Source: Flavobacteriaceae bacterium (lineage in GTDB: Bacteria; Bacteroidota; Bacteroidia; Flavobacteriales; Flavobacteriaceae). Taken from it: a stretch of DNA of 32,442 nucleotides. This document shows, piece by piece, positions 25,523 to 32,442 of the stretch. Below the pieces are notes generated by a model, which was not told the DNA's origin, did not search any database, and worked only from the letters and a program-made list of their open reading frames with translations. Positions within the stretch are counted from its first letter, which is position 1, and each line of letters opens with the position of its first letter. The position numbers were made by a program, and so were the translations under genes. The DNA lies in contig JABDLA010000050.1 in NCBI GenBank assembly GCA_013001965.1, positions 1 to 32,442 on the forward strand. Direction: 5' to 3'.

Positions 25523-27244
25523 ATGAAGCACTTTCTCATAGCTATCTCAGCTATTTTTTTTGGAATTTCCTTAAGCTTTTCACAAAACCTGGAACAACAA
25601 TGGCAGTTTGAATCCATAAAGGATGAAGCGGGACAGGATTTGTTTGCAATAAATCCGGAGGTCGATATTCTGACTCTTGATCAAGGTGAATTTTCATATT
25701 CGCTGGAAGCAAAGAATAATTTAAAAGCTTCGGGAAATTATTTACATCAGAATAAGCTTCTCATTTTTTATTACGAACAGCCCACTGATACCATCAGGCA
25801 GTATAAGATCACCGAGAGTACTGATTCAACTTTGGTGTTTGCCGAAAAAGGGACTTCATATAGTTTCAAGAGCTTTGCTGAACCATCGGAAACGGCCGCT
25901 ATTGCAGCAGCTACTTCAACTGATGTGATTAAAAGTGATGGTTTTACAGCGAATAGTTTGATGCGGGGCGCCTTGGGAATGCTGGTATTGCTGTTGCTTT
26001 CAATATTGTTAAGTAAAAATCGAAAAGCCATAAATTGGCGGACTGTTGGATTTGGATTATTGGCACAACTGGCTCTGGCTATTGGAGTGCTTAAGGTGCC
26101 GTTTATTAAAAGTGCCTTTGAGTTTGTGGGCGGGATTTTTGTGGCGATACTAGATTTTACGATGGCAGGGACTAAATTCCTCTTTGCCGCTTTCAGTACA
26201 GGTGAGATCTCCGAATCCCTGTTGACCTTTGCCGTTTCCATACTTCCAACCATCATTTTCTTTTCAGCCTTGACCTCTGTCTTATTCTATTTGGGAATAA
26301 TTCAAAAGGTGGTAAAAGGGCTGGCCTGGTTGCTCACTAAGGTTTTACAGATCTCAGGGGCGGAAAGTTTGAGTGTGGCAGGAAATATTTTTCTCGGACA
26401 AACAGAATCACCTTTAATGATCAAGGCCTATTTGGAAAAGATGAGCAAATCAGAAATTCTTCTGGTCATGATTGGTGGGATGGCTACTGTTGCCGGTGGC
26501 GTCTTAGCAGCTTATATCGGATTCCTTGGTGGTGAAGATGAAGCCATGCGCATATTTTATGCAAAGCATTTGTTGGCAGCCTCAGTTATGGCAGCTCCTG
26601 GAGCCATTGTGATTTCCAAAATACTTTATCCGCAAACTGAAGCCATTAATACCGAAATTAAGGTGACTCAGGAAAATATTGGTTCCAATATACTGGACGC
26701 TATTGCCAACGGTACTACCGAAGGTCTTAAGCTGGCCGTTAACGTCGGCGCCATGCTACTCGTTTTCCTTGCCTTTATTGCCATGATAAATGGCATCTTA
26801 GGATGGGTTGGTGACGTTACCGCCCTGAATTCGTGGGTAGCCGAAAATACAATGTATGAATCATTTTCCCTGGAGTTTTTATTAGGCTACTTATTCGCTC
26901 CACTCATGTGGCTCATTGGAGTAGCCAAAGACGATATTGCTTTAATGGGGCAATTACTGGGTGTTAAATTAGTAGCCAGTGAATTTGTTGGTTATATTCA
27001 ATTATCAGAGCTTAAAAATCCGATGAATTTATTGCATCTGAAATATGAGAAATCCATTATCATGGCCACTTACATGCTTTGTGGGTTTGCGAATTTTGCT
27101 TCAATAGGTATTCAAATTGGAGGCATAGGATCTTTGGCCCCGGGACAACGAAAAACCTTATCCGAATTTGGCATGAGAGCACTTATTGGTGGCACGGTTG
27201 CTTCTCTTTTATCAGCAACGATTGCCGGAATGATCATCGGATAA
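25523..27244 (+). CDS. CNT-family nucleoside transporter with N-terminal lipocalin-like domain
   Basis: A 573-residue cation-coupled nucleoside importer with an unusual front end. I start it at 25523, which gives a signal peptide (MKHFLIAISAIFFGISLSFSQ); the frame stays open from 25490, but that start would overlap the nuclease gene. Residues about 21-120 form a small beta-rich exported domain (QWQFESIKDEAGQ, ASGNYLHQNKLLIFYY, IRQYKITES) resembling short lipocalin-like domains. A linker follows, then from about residue 147 the multi-helix CNT core with the signature GQTESPLMIKAYL and the C-terminal ANFASIGIQIGGIGSLAPGQR. The domain would lie in the periplasm. The MFS nucleoside transporter gene follows after 36 bp. 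Confidence 0.9.
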   Translation: MKHFLIAISAIFFGISLSFSQNLEQQWQFESIKDEAGQDLFAINPEVDILTLDQGEFSYSLEAKNNLKASGNYLHQNKLLIFYYEQPTDTIRQYKITESTDSTLVFAEKGTSYSFKSFAEPSETAAIAAATSTDVIKSDGFTANSLMRGALGMLVLLLLSILLSKNRKAINWRTVGFGLLAQLALAIGVLKVPFIKSAFEFVGGIFVAILDFTMAGTKFLFAAFSTGEISESLLTFAVSILPTIIFFSALTSVLFYLGIIQKVVKGLAWLLTKVLQISGAESLSVAGNIFLGQTESPLMIKAYLEKMSKSEILLVMIGGMATVAGGVLAAYIGFLGGEDEAMRIFYAKHLLAASVMAAPGAIVISKILYPQTEAINTEIKVTQENIGSNILDAIANGTTEGLKLAVNVGAMLLVFLAFIAMINGILGWVGDVTALNSWVAENTMYESFSLEFLLGYLFAPLMWLIGVAKDDIALMGQLLGVKLVASEFVGYIQLSELKNPMNLLHLKYEKSIIMATYMLCGFANFASIGIQIGGIGSLAPGQRKTLSEFGMRALIGGTVASLLSATIAGMIIG

Positions 27245-27280
27245 TTCTAACGCTTTTCAGACGGAAATACTTAATTTTAT

Positions 27281-28522
27281 ATGAGTATAAAATTTCGATT
27301 AACGGTTTTAAACTTCATAGAGCTTTTCATCTTTGGAACCTGGCTCATTTCTTTAGGTGGATATTTAGGAGGGCAACTTGAATTTACGGGTGGACAAATT
27401 GGTAAAATATTTATGACACTGGGGATTGGTTCGATCCTTATGCCTGCCGTTATCGGGATTATTGCTGATAAATATGTGAATGCCCAAAAACTTTTTGGCA
27501 TACTGCACTTAATCGGGGCCGGCTTTTTGATCTATTTAGCCCAAATTAACAATTTTGACACCTTCTTCTGGGTTATTCTGGGTTATCTGTTACTTTATAT
27601 GCCTTCGTTGGGGCTTGCAAATGCGGTTTCATTTAGCCTTCTGGTTGATAATGCCTATGATGTCGTGAAAGAATTTCCTAGAATTCGTGTTTGGGGTACT
27701 ATTGGATTTGTTGTTGCCATGTGGGCCGTAGATCTCATGAAATGGACGCAAAGCCCGAATCAATTTTATTTGGCAGCGGGGTTCTCCTTATTGTTAGGGA
27801 TTTACGCATTCAGCTTACCCAATATCCCGCTGTCAAAAGCAGAAAATAAAACGCTCTCACAACGCCTTGGTCTTGATGCTTTAGTATTATTTAAGACCAA
27901 TAAAATGGCCATCTTCTTTCTTTTTTCCATGCTCATTGGCATTGTTTTACAAATATCGAATGCCTGGGCTTCAGAGTTTTTAAGAAGTTTTTCAAATGAT
28001 TATCCCGATTCTTTTGCTGTACAGCATTCCAACATCCTAATATCATTATCTCAAATCTCGGAAACGGTATTCATTTTAGCAATTCCATTTTTCTTAAAAC
28101 GCTTCGGAATAAAAACGGTAATGCTCATCAGTATGATCGCCTGGTTTTTGAGATTCGGGCTTTTCGGTATAGGTTATCCAGAAGGCATCGGACTTGGATT
28201 TTTAATCCTTTCGATGATCGTATATGGACTGGCCTTCGATTTCTTTCATATTTCCGGAGCTCTTTTCGTGGAAACAGAAACCGATAATACATATAGAAGC
28301 AGTGCCCAGGGCCTGTTTGTTTTACTTACTAATGGTGGCGGTGCCTTAATAGGTGGGTATACCAGCGGGCTTATTGTCGACTACTTTACAAAGGATGGCT
28401 ACAGGGATTGGACAAGTATTTGGTTCGTTTTTGCATTTTATGCTATTGTTCTAGCCATTATTTTCGCTTTGATTTTCAAGCACAAACATAAACCGGGAAA
28501 AATTCATGTGCTAAAGCATTAA
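27281..28522 (+). CDS. MFS nucleoside transporter, NupG/XapB type
   Basis: A 413-residue inner-membrane permease of the nucleoside:H+ symporter family within the major facilitator superfamily. About 12 hydrophobic helices alternate along the protein. The N-terminus (FRLTVLNFIELFIFGTWLISLGGYL) and the GIIADKYVNAQKLFG loop between helices 2 and 3 match this family. The FPRIRVWGTIGFV segment after helix 4 and the FVETETDNTYRSSAQGLF segment in the second half are also typical. It follows the CNT transporter by 36 bp on the same strand, so two unrelated nucleoside importers are probably made together, perhaps differing in coupling ion and affinity. Substrate range cannot be read from the sequence. 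Confidence 0.9.
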   Translation: MSIKFRLTVLNFIELFIFGTWLISLGGYLGGQLEFTGGQIGKIFMTLGIGSILMPAVIGIIADKYVNAQKLFGILHLIGAGFLIYLAQINNFDTFFWVILGYLLLYMPSLGLANAVSFSLLVDNAYDVVKEFPRIRVWGTIGFVVAMWAVDLMKWTQSPNQFYLAAGFSLLLGIYAFSLPNIPLSKAENKTLSQRLGLDALVLFKTNKMAIFFLFSMLIGIVLQISNAWASEFLRSFSNDYPDSFAVQHSNILISLSQISETVFILAIPFFLKRFGIKTVMLISMIAWFLRFGLFGIGYPEGIGLGFLILSMIVYGLAFDFFHISGALFVETETDNTYRSSAQGLFVLLTNGGGALIGGYTSGLIVDYFTKDGYRDWTSIWFVFAFYAIVLAIIFALIFKHKHKPGKIHVLKH

Positions 28523-28666
28523 TTCTTAAAAATGTCACGTTTTTTCTTAGAATTGCTTAACTTATAATTACCTTGAAATCGTTGATAACTTTTAGAATAA
28601 TTTATAGTATCAATCGTTTCAAATTAAGGGTTTTTTATACTTTTAATTTTTGAAAATGAAATCCGT

Positions 28667-29491
28667 ATGAAGCAATATTTAGACCTGGTTAAGCACGTTA
28701 TTGAACATGGAAGTGAGAAGTCTGACCGCACCGGAACCGGTACCAAAAGTATCTTTGGTTATCAAATGCGATTCGATCTTTCTGAAGGGTTTCCCATGGT
28801 AACCACAAAAAAATTACATCTTAAATCCATAATATATGAACTATTATGGTTCTTAAAAGGTGATACCAATATCAATTATCTCACTGAAAACGGTGTGCGT
28901 ATCTGGAATGAATGGGCCGATGAGAATGGTAACCTGGGACCAGTTTATGGGCACCAATGGCGCAACTGGAACAGTGATGGCATCGATCAGATCAAGAATG
29001 CCATTAACATGATTAAAACCAATCCTGATAGCAGACGTATCATGGTTACCGCCTGGAATCCGACTGTTTTACCTGATACATCGGTTTCTTTTGCGGAAAA
29101 TGTTGCAAATGGAAAGGCCGCATTACCGCCTTGTCATGCTTTTTTTCAGTTTTATGTACTCGATGGGAAACTCTCTTGTCAGCTATATCAGCGTAGTGCT
29201 GATGTTTTTTTAGGCGTCCCTTTTAATATCGCGTCCTATGCCCTATTCACCATGATGATGGCACAGGTTTGTGGCTATGAAGCCGGCGAATTCGTTCATA
29301 CCTTTGGTGATGCCCATATTTACAGCAATCATTACGAACAATTGGAATTGCAATTATCACGTGATCCCCGGCCGCTACCCAGAATGGTCCTGAATCCTGA
29401 GGTAGAGTCGATCTTCGATTTCAAATTCGAGGACTTTACTCTAATGGATTACGATCCGCATCCGCATATTAAAGGTGTCGTTGCCGTTTAA
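28667..29491 (+). CDS. thyA: thymidylate synthase
   Basis: Methylates dUMP to dTMP using methylene-tetrahydrofolate, releasing dihydrofolate; cytoplasmic. The 274-residue protein starts [15 protein letters not shown] and shows [11 protein letters not shown] (21-31), the [14 protein letters not shown] dUMP-phosphate segment (119-132), and the catalytic cysteine in [11 protein letters not shown] (Cys156). [18 protein letters not shown] and the C-terminal [10 protein letters not shown] end are intact. It carries a short insertion (about 12 residues, near 134-150) before the active cysteine compared with the E. coli enzyme. The dihydrofolate reductase gene begins 11 bp after its stop, the classical functional pair. 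Confidence 0.98.
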   Translation: MKQYLDLVKHVIEHGSEKSDRTGTGTKSIFGYQMRFDLSEGFPMVTTKKLHLKSIIYELLWFLKGDTNINYLTENGVRIWNEWADENGNLGPVYGHQWRNWNSDGIDQIKNAINMIKTNPDSRRIMVTAWNPTVLPDTSVSFAENVANGKAALPPCHAFFQFYVLDGKLSCQLYQRSADVFLGVPFNIASYALFTMMMAQVCGYEAGEFVHTFGDAHIYSNHYEQLELQLSRDPRPLPRMVLNPEVESIFDFKFEDFTLMDYDPHPHIKGVVAV

Positions 29492-29502
29492 ATTCTACTG
29501 AA

Positions 29503-30420
29503 ATGTTCGGCAAAAAAAAGACAAAACCACAAATTGATCAGGAGCAATTGGAACTCATCCAAAATGCCCAGCGACGCGTTAAGCAAAAAAAACGGCTTTA
29601 TATCCATTTTGTTATTTTCCTGATCGGGGCCATTTTCCTGATCCTGGCCAATACAGTTTTGGGTATTGGTAAAGATTTTCAAATTATGGGTATTGACTGG
29701 TTCGTCTTCGCCATTTTTGCCTGGTTATTTCTCTTTGTGTACCATGTTTTCAATGTGTTTGTGACGAACAAATTCATGGGGAAGGACTGGGAGAAGAAGC
29801 AATTGGATACGCTCGTTGCTAAACAACAGGAGCGTATTGATCAAATGAAAGAACGGTTCATAAAGGAAGAAACACTTAAAGCCCAAAGTCAAGCTTACAG
29901 TCAGGCTCAAGCAGTGGCTGAAGTCAAAAAGACCGAAATCACCATCATCGCAGCAGCCGGTGAAAATGATGCCATTGGAAAAGACAATAAATTGATCTGG
30001 CATTTAAAAGATGATCTTATTCGATTTAAAGAATTGACCTCGGGCCATCATTTGATCATGGGTAGAAAGACCTTTGAAAGCTTCCCCAAACCCTTACCAA
30101 ACCGAACGCATATTGTAATTACCAATCAAGAAAATTATGATGTGCCTGAAGGTGTTTTAACAGCCAATTCTCTCGAAGCAGCCATCGCATTATGTAAGGA
30201 TGATCCCCAGCCGTTTATTATTGGCGGCGGAGAAATTTACCGCCAGGGGATGCAGTTTGCTGACAAAATAGAATTGACCAGAGTTCATGAGAGTTTTGAG
30301 GCCGATACCTTTTTTCCAAAAATCGACCCTACCATATGGGTTGAAGCCAATAACGTTCTGCACGAAAAAAATGAGGATCATGAATATGCCTTCTCATTTT
30401 TAACCTATGTAAAAAGATAA
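29503..30420 (+). CDS. folA: 2TM-domain/dihydrofolate reductase fusion
   Basis: Reduces dihydrofolate to tetrahydrofolate with NADPH, regenerating the cofactor used by the neighbouring thymidylate synthase. At 305 residues it is nearly twice the usual length (about 160). Residues 1-92 are a 2TM domain: a basic, helical N-terminus, membrane segments at about 33-53 and 66-88, and a charged segment. A Gln/Lys/Glu-rich, probably coiled linker spans 93-143. The reductase domain (144-305) is complete: ITIIAAAGENDAIGKDNKLIW, the catalytic acid Asp171 in HLKDDL, HHLIMGRKTFES, RTHIVITNQ and FIIGGGEIYRQ. The frame is open throughout with no stop. A separate DHFR would need an internal GTG (residue 138), with no visible ribosome site. 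The two modules are usually separate genes, so this is a predicted membrane-anchored DHFR. Confidence 0.9.
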   Translation: MFGKKKTKPQIDQEQLELIQNAQRRVKQKKRLYIHFVIFLIGAIFLILANTVLGIGKDFQIMGIDWFVFAIFAWLFLFVYHVFNVFVTNKFMGKDWEKKQLDTLVAKQQERIDQMKERFIKEETLKAQSQAYSQAQAVAEVKKTEITIIAAAGENDAIGKDNKLIWHLKDDLIRFKELTSGHHLIMGRKTFESFPKPLPNRTHIVITNQENYDVPEGVLTANSLEAAIALCKDDPQPFIIGGGEIYRQGMQFADKIELTRVHESFEADTFFPKIDPTIWVEANNVLHEKNEDHEYAFSFLTYVKR

Positions 30421-30427
30421 TTATTCC

Positions 30428-30435
30428 TATTTTTG
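30428..30435 (+). promoter_or_regulatory. candidate -7 box for fabD-lspA
   Basis: TATTTTTG matches TAnnTTTG exactly, directly after the DHFR stop and 20 bp before the fabD ATG. The -33 region is only T-rich. It suggests that fabD-lspA can be transcribed separately from the thyA unit. Confidence 0.5.
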
Positions 30436-30454
30436 CAGCATTAATCACAACAGT

Positions 30455-31348
30455 ATGAATGCATATATTTTTCCGGGTCAAGGTGCTCAATTCTCAGGAA
30501 TGGGATTAGAGCTGTATGAAAACTCAACAATAGCACAAGAATTATTTGAAAAGGCTAATGAAATTTTAGGTTTCCATATAACCGACATCATGTTTGAAGG
30601 TGAAGCCGATGACCTGAAACAAACCAAGGTAACCCAACCGGCTATTTTCCTCCATTCGGTCATCCTGGCAAAAATCCTGGGTGAAAGTTTTCAACCCGAT
30701 ATGGTTGCCGGGCATTCGCTTGGTGAATTTTCGGCTCTCGTTGCCAATGGTGCTTTAAATTTTGAAGATGGATTAAAATTGGTTTCTCAGCGTGCTCTGG
30801 CCATGCAAAAGGCTTGTGAATTACAACCGAGTACAATGGCCGCGGTATTGGGATTGGATGATGATGTTGTTGAAAAAATATGTGCAATGACTAAAGGGAT
30901 CGTAGTGGCCGCCAATTATAATTGTCCGGGACAATTGGTTATTTCAGGAGAGATCGATGCGATCAATAAGGCCTGTGAAAGCCTAATTGCCGAAGGGGCA
31001 CGACGTGCTTTAGTGCTGCCTGTGGGCGGTGCTTTCCATTCACCATTGATGGAACCGGCAAGAGAAGAATTATCTGCTGCTATTGAAAATACGGTGTTCA
31101 ATAAGCCGCTTTGTCCGATATATCAAAATGTAACGGCCTCAGCTGTTCGTGATGAACACGAAATCAAATCAAACCTGATCTCACAACTCACTGCACCAGT
31201 GCGATGGACGCAATCCATTCAGCAAATGATTGCTGATGGCGCTTCAGTGTTCACCGAAGTTGGTCCTGGAAAGGTACTTCAGGGACTGGTTCGCAAAATT
31301 GATCGTGAAGTAGAAACGGTTTCCGCAACTTTTGAAGCTGAGGTATAA
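30455..31348 (+). CDS. fabD: malonyl-CoA:ACP transacylase
   Basis: Transfers malonyl groups from CoA to acyl carrier protein, the entry step for chain elongation in type II fatty acid synthesis; cytoplasmic. The 297-residue protein shows FPGQGAQFSGMG (6-17), the nucleophile motif GHSLGEFSAL (Ser88), QRALAMQKAC (112-121), and the catalytic histidine in GGAFHSPLM (His195). The conserved QLTAPVRWTQSI and FTEVGPGKVLQGL blocks complete the C-terminal half. It is not clustered with other fab genes here. lspA begins immediately after its stop codon, so both are translated from one message. Because the neighbours contain no polyketide or PUFA modules, the housekeeping role is the best reading. Confidence 0.97.
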   Translation: MNAYIFPGQGAQFSGMGLELYENSTIAQELFEKANEILGFHITDIMFEGEADDLKQTKVTQPAIFLHSVILAKILGESFQPDMVAGHSLGEFSALVANGALNFEDGLKLVSQRALAMQKACELQPSTMAAVLGLDDDVVEKICAMTKGIVVAANYNCPGQLVISGEIDAINKACESLIAEGARRALVLPVGGAFHSPLMEPAREELSAAIENTVFNKPLCPIYQNVTASAVRDEHEIKSNLISQLTAPVRWTQSIQQMIADGASVFTEVGPGKVLQGLVRKIDREVETVSATFEAEV

Positions 31349-31864
31349 ATGAAATTATCTAAACGTTCTAGATTTATTATTCTGTTGATCATAGTGAATA
31401 TTGCTATTGATCAAATTTCCAAAATATGGGTACGCATGAATGTAGCCTACAATTCGGAGACCGATCTTATTGGTCAGAAATTCATATTGACCAATGTGGA
31501 AAACAGCGGTGCTTTCCTTGGCATGGGAAGTGATCTTAACCCGACCATTAAAATAATTGTGCTGCTTATTCTACCTGTCATCGTACTTGGGGTTGTATTG
31601 CGTCATATCCTTATTGACAAAACTTTGGATCGATGGTCACTCATTGGGTTCTGCTGTATAATTGGAGGTGGCATTGCCAACGTTTTTGATCGGTTTTTAT
31701 ATGGTTCGGTGACCGATTTTTTACATATTGACTTAGGAGGCGTTTTTAAAACCGGAATTTTTAATGTGGCCGATATGTCGGTAACAGGTGGATTGATCTT
31801 GATCGTTGCGTCAAGTTTGATTCATAGAAAAAAAACCAATGCAGAAAAAAGCCCGGTTGAATAA
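31349..31864 (+). CDS. lspA: lipoprotein signal peptidase (signal peptidase II)
   Basis: Inner-membrane aspartyl protease that removes the signal peptide from diacylglyceryl-modified prolipoproteins. The 171-residue protein has four predicted membrane helices (about 8-28, 65-85, 95-112, 143-160). The catalytic aspartates are visible as Asp114 (GGIANVFDRF) and Asp142 (FNVADMSV). The conserved Asp21-Gln and the NVENSGAFLG stretch near 49-58 are also present. The ATG directly abuts the fabD stop, so translation is coupled. Its 3' end overlaps the terminator of the convergent amidohydrolase gene. The lipocalin-like lipoprotein at 16 kb would be one of its substrates. Confidence 0.97.
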   Translation: MKLSKRSRFIILLIIVNIAIDQISKIWVRMNVAYNSETDLIGQKFILTNVENSGAFLGMGSDLNPTIKIIVLLILPVIVLGVVLRHILIDKTLDRWSLIGFCCIIGGGIANVFDRFLYGSVTDFLHIDLGGVFKTGIFNVADMSVTGGLILIVASSLIHRKKTNAEKSPVE

Positions 31865-31872
31865 ACCAGGCT
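31850..31872 (-). terminator. terminator of the amidohydrolase gene, overlapping the lspA end
   Basis: AGCCCGGTT pairs with AACCAGGCT, with one C/A mismatch, around a 5-base loop. On the minus strand it is followed by a T-run, so it ends the amidohydrolase message. The lspA stop codon lies within the loop and the 3' arm. Confidence 0.65.
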
Positions 31873-31894
31873 GTTTCAATGTATTTCTGTATTC

Positions 31895-32442
31895 CTATTT
31901 GTTTTTATATATCTTGCCTTCTTTCATAACGAAAGAGACATTTTCCATGGTTTTAATATTTTCGGTCGGGTCCTCATCCACAGCTACAATATCGGCAATA
32001 AAACCTGCTTCGAGCTGCCCCAATTGACCTTCCATATCCAGTAATTTTGCATTTGTTATGGTCGCCGACTGTAAAGAGAACATCTCAGACCAGCCTGTTT
32101 CAACCATATATGCAAATTCCTTGGCATTATCACCATGAGGGAATACGCCGGCATCCGTTCCGAAGGCGATATTCACACCTTCCTTGTAGATCATATCAAA
32201 AGCGTCTTTAATTGCAGCATTGACCATTAATATCTTTGGAATAATGATCTCGGGGTAATAGCCGGGCTTGTTCGCCATTTCACCAACATATCGTCCTGCA
32301 GACAAGGTAGGTACCAAATAGGTGCCATATTGCTTCATGAGCGCCGCAGTTTCCTTATCCATCATCGAACCATGTTCAATGGTCTGTACGCCTGCTCTAA
32401 TGGCACGTTTCATGCCTTCCACACCATGCGCATGCGCGGCAA
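31895..32442 (-). CDS. amidohydrolase family protein, N-terminal part missing at window edge
   Basis: The C-terminal 182 residues of a metal-dependent amidohydrolase related to imidazolonepropionase and Xaa-Pro/Xaa-Arg dipeptidase-like secreted enzymes. The frame is open through the right edge: residues before the first in-frame GTG read AAHAHG, which continues into EGMKRAIRAGVQTIEHGS, the conserved metal-ligand block with two histidines. The later FGTDAGVFPHGDNAKEF carries the conserved catalytic Asp, and the end has the composite-domain strands GQLEAGFIADIVAVDEDP and VSFVMKEGKIYKN. A signal peptide, if present, would be in the missing part. It is convergent with lspA. The substrate cannot be specified. 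Confidence 0.9.
   Translation of the reverse strand, partial: AAHAHGVEGMKRAIRAGVQTIEHGSMMDKETAALMKQYGTYLVPTLSAGRYVGEMANKPGYYPEIIIPKILMVNAAIKDAFDMIYKEGVNIAFGTDAGVFPHGDNAKEFAYMVETGWSEMFSLQSATITNAKLLDMEGQLGQLEAGFIADIVAVDEDPTENIKTMENVSFVMKEGKIYKNK

Noticed and set aside
25771-26256. Open frame on the minus strand opposite the CNT transporter (161 codons)
   Set aside because: Antisense shadow of conserved transporter sequence, with no recognisable motif or start context.
28521-28554. AATTCT/AGAATT inverted repeat with a T-run inside, after the MFS transporter gene
   Set aside because: The T-run lies inside the loop and 3' arm instead of after it, and the stem has mismatches. It is not a convincing terminator.
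28582-28613. TTGATA/TATCAA inverted repeat upstream of thyA
   Set aside because: Only 6 bp with a 20-base spacer in very AT-rich DNA, so chance is likely.

Overview
The window reads as chromosomal DNA of a member of the Bacteroidota, most probably a marine-type Flavobacteriaceae. The evidence is its low-to-moderate GC and dense gene packing, together with several lineage families: GLPGLI proteins, DUF5686, carboxypeptidase-regulatory-domain outer-membrane barrels, a 2TM domain, and a nucleoside transporter with a signal peptide. Candidate promoters match the Bacteroidota -7 box (TAnnTTTG), and there is a SAM-II-type riboswitch. No rRNA, tRNA, CRISPR array, insertion sequence or prophage was seen. 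Most of the window is housekeeping; the less ordinary parts are one outer-membrane operon and several fused or extended proteins.

Layout. 1-5334 (minus): ilvB (cut by the left edge) and ilvD of branched-chain amino acid synthesis, then ppc. 5335-6939 (plus): a SAM-II-type leader and metK, closed by a bidirectional terminator. 6969-14273 (minus): an M28 metallopeptidase, and upstream of it a cluster of three tandem GLPGLI paralogues leading into a 903-residue outer-membrane barrel. 14530-16551 (plus): an exported protein of unknown function directly coupled to a deoxynucleoside kinase, then a lipocalin-like lipoprotein. 16619-22917 (minus): pdhB, a DUF5686 outer-membrane protein, and a membrane pyrophosphatase with a duplicated C-terminal extension. 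23074-24788 (plus): etfB-etfA. 24904-31864 (plus): a bifunctional nuclease, two nucleoside transporters, thyA, a membrane-anchored dihydrofolate reductase fusion, fabD and lspA. 31895-32442 (minus): an amidohydrolase cut by the right edge.

How the genes fit together. Nucleoside uptake (CNT and MFS transporters), deoxynucleoside phosphorylation (dNK), dTMP synthesis (ThyA) and folate recycling (DHFR) form a coherent nucleotide theme. PEP carboxylase, PDH E1 beta and ETF serve central carbon and redox metabolism. The GLPGLI/barrel cluster and the DUF5686 protein belong to envelope biology of unknown function.

The most notable items are the 2TM-DHFR fusion next to thyA, the GLPGLI triplet with its barrel, the 68-residue tandem repeat on the pyrophosphatase, and the lipocalin-like domain fused to the CNT transporter. 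All calls come from reading the sequence only; no database search was run.
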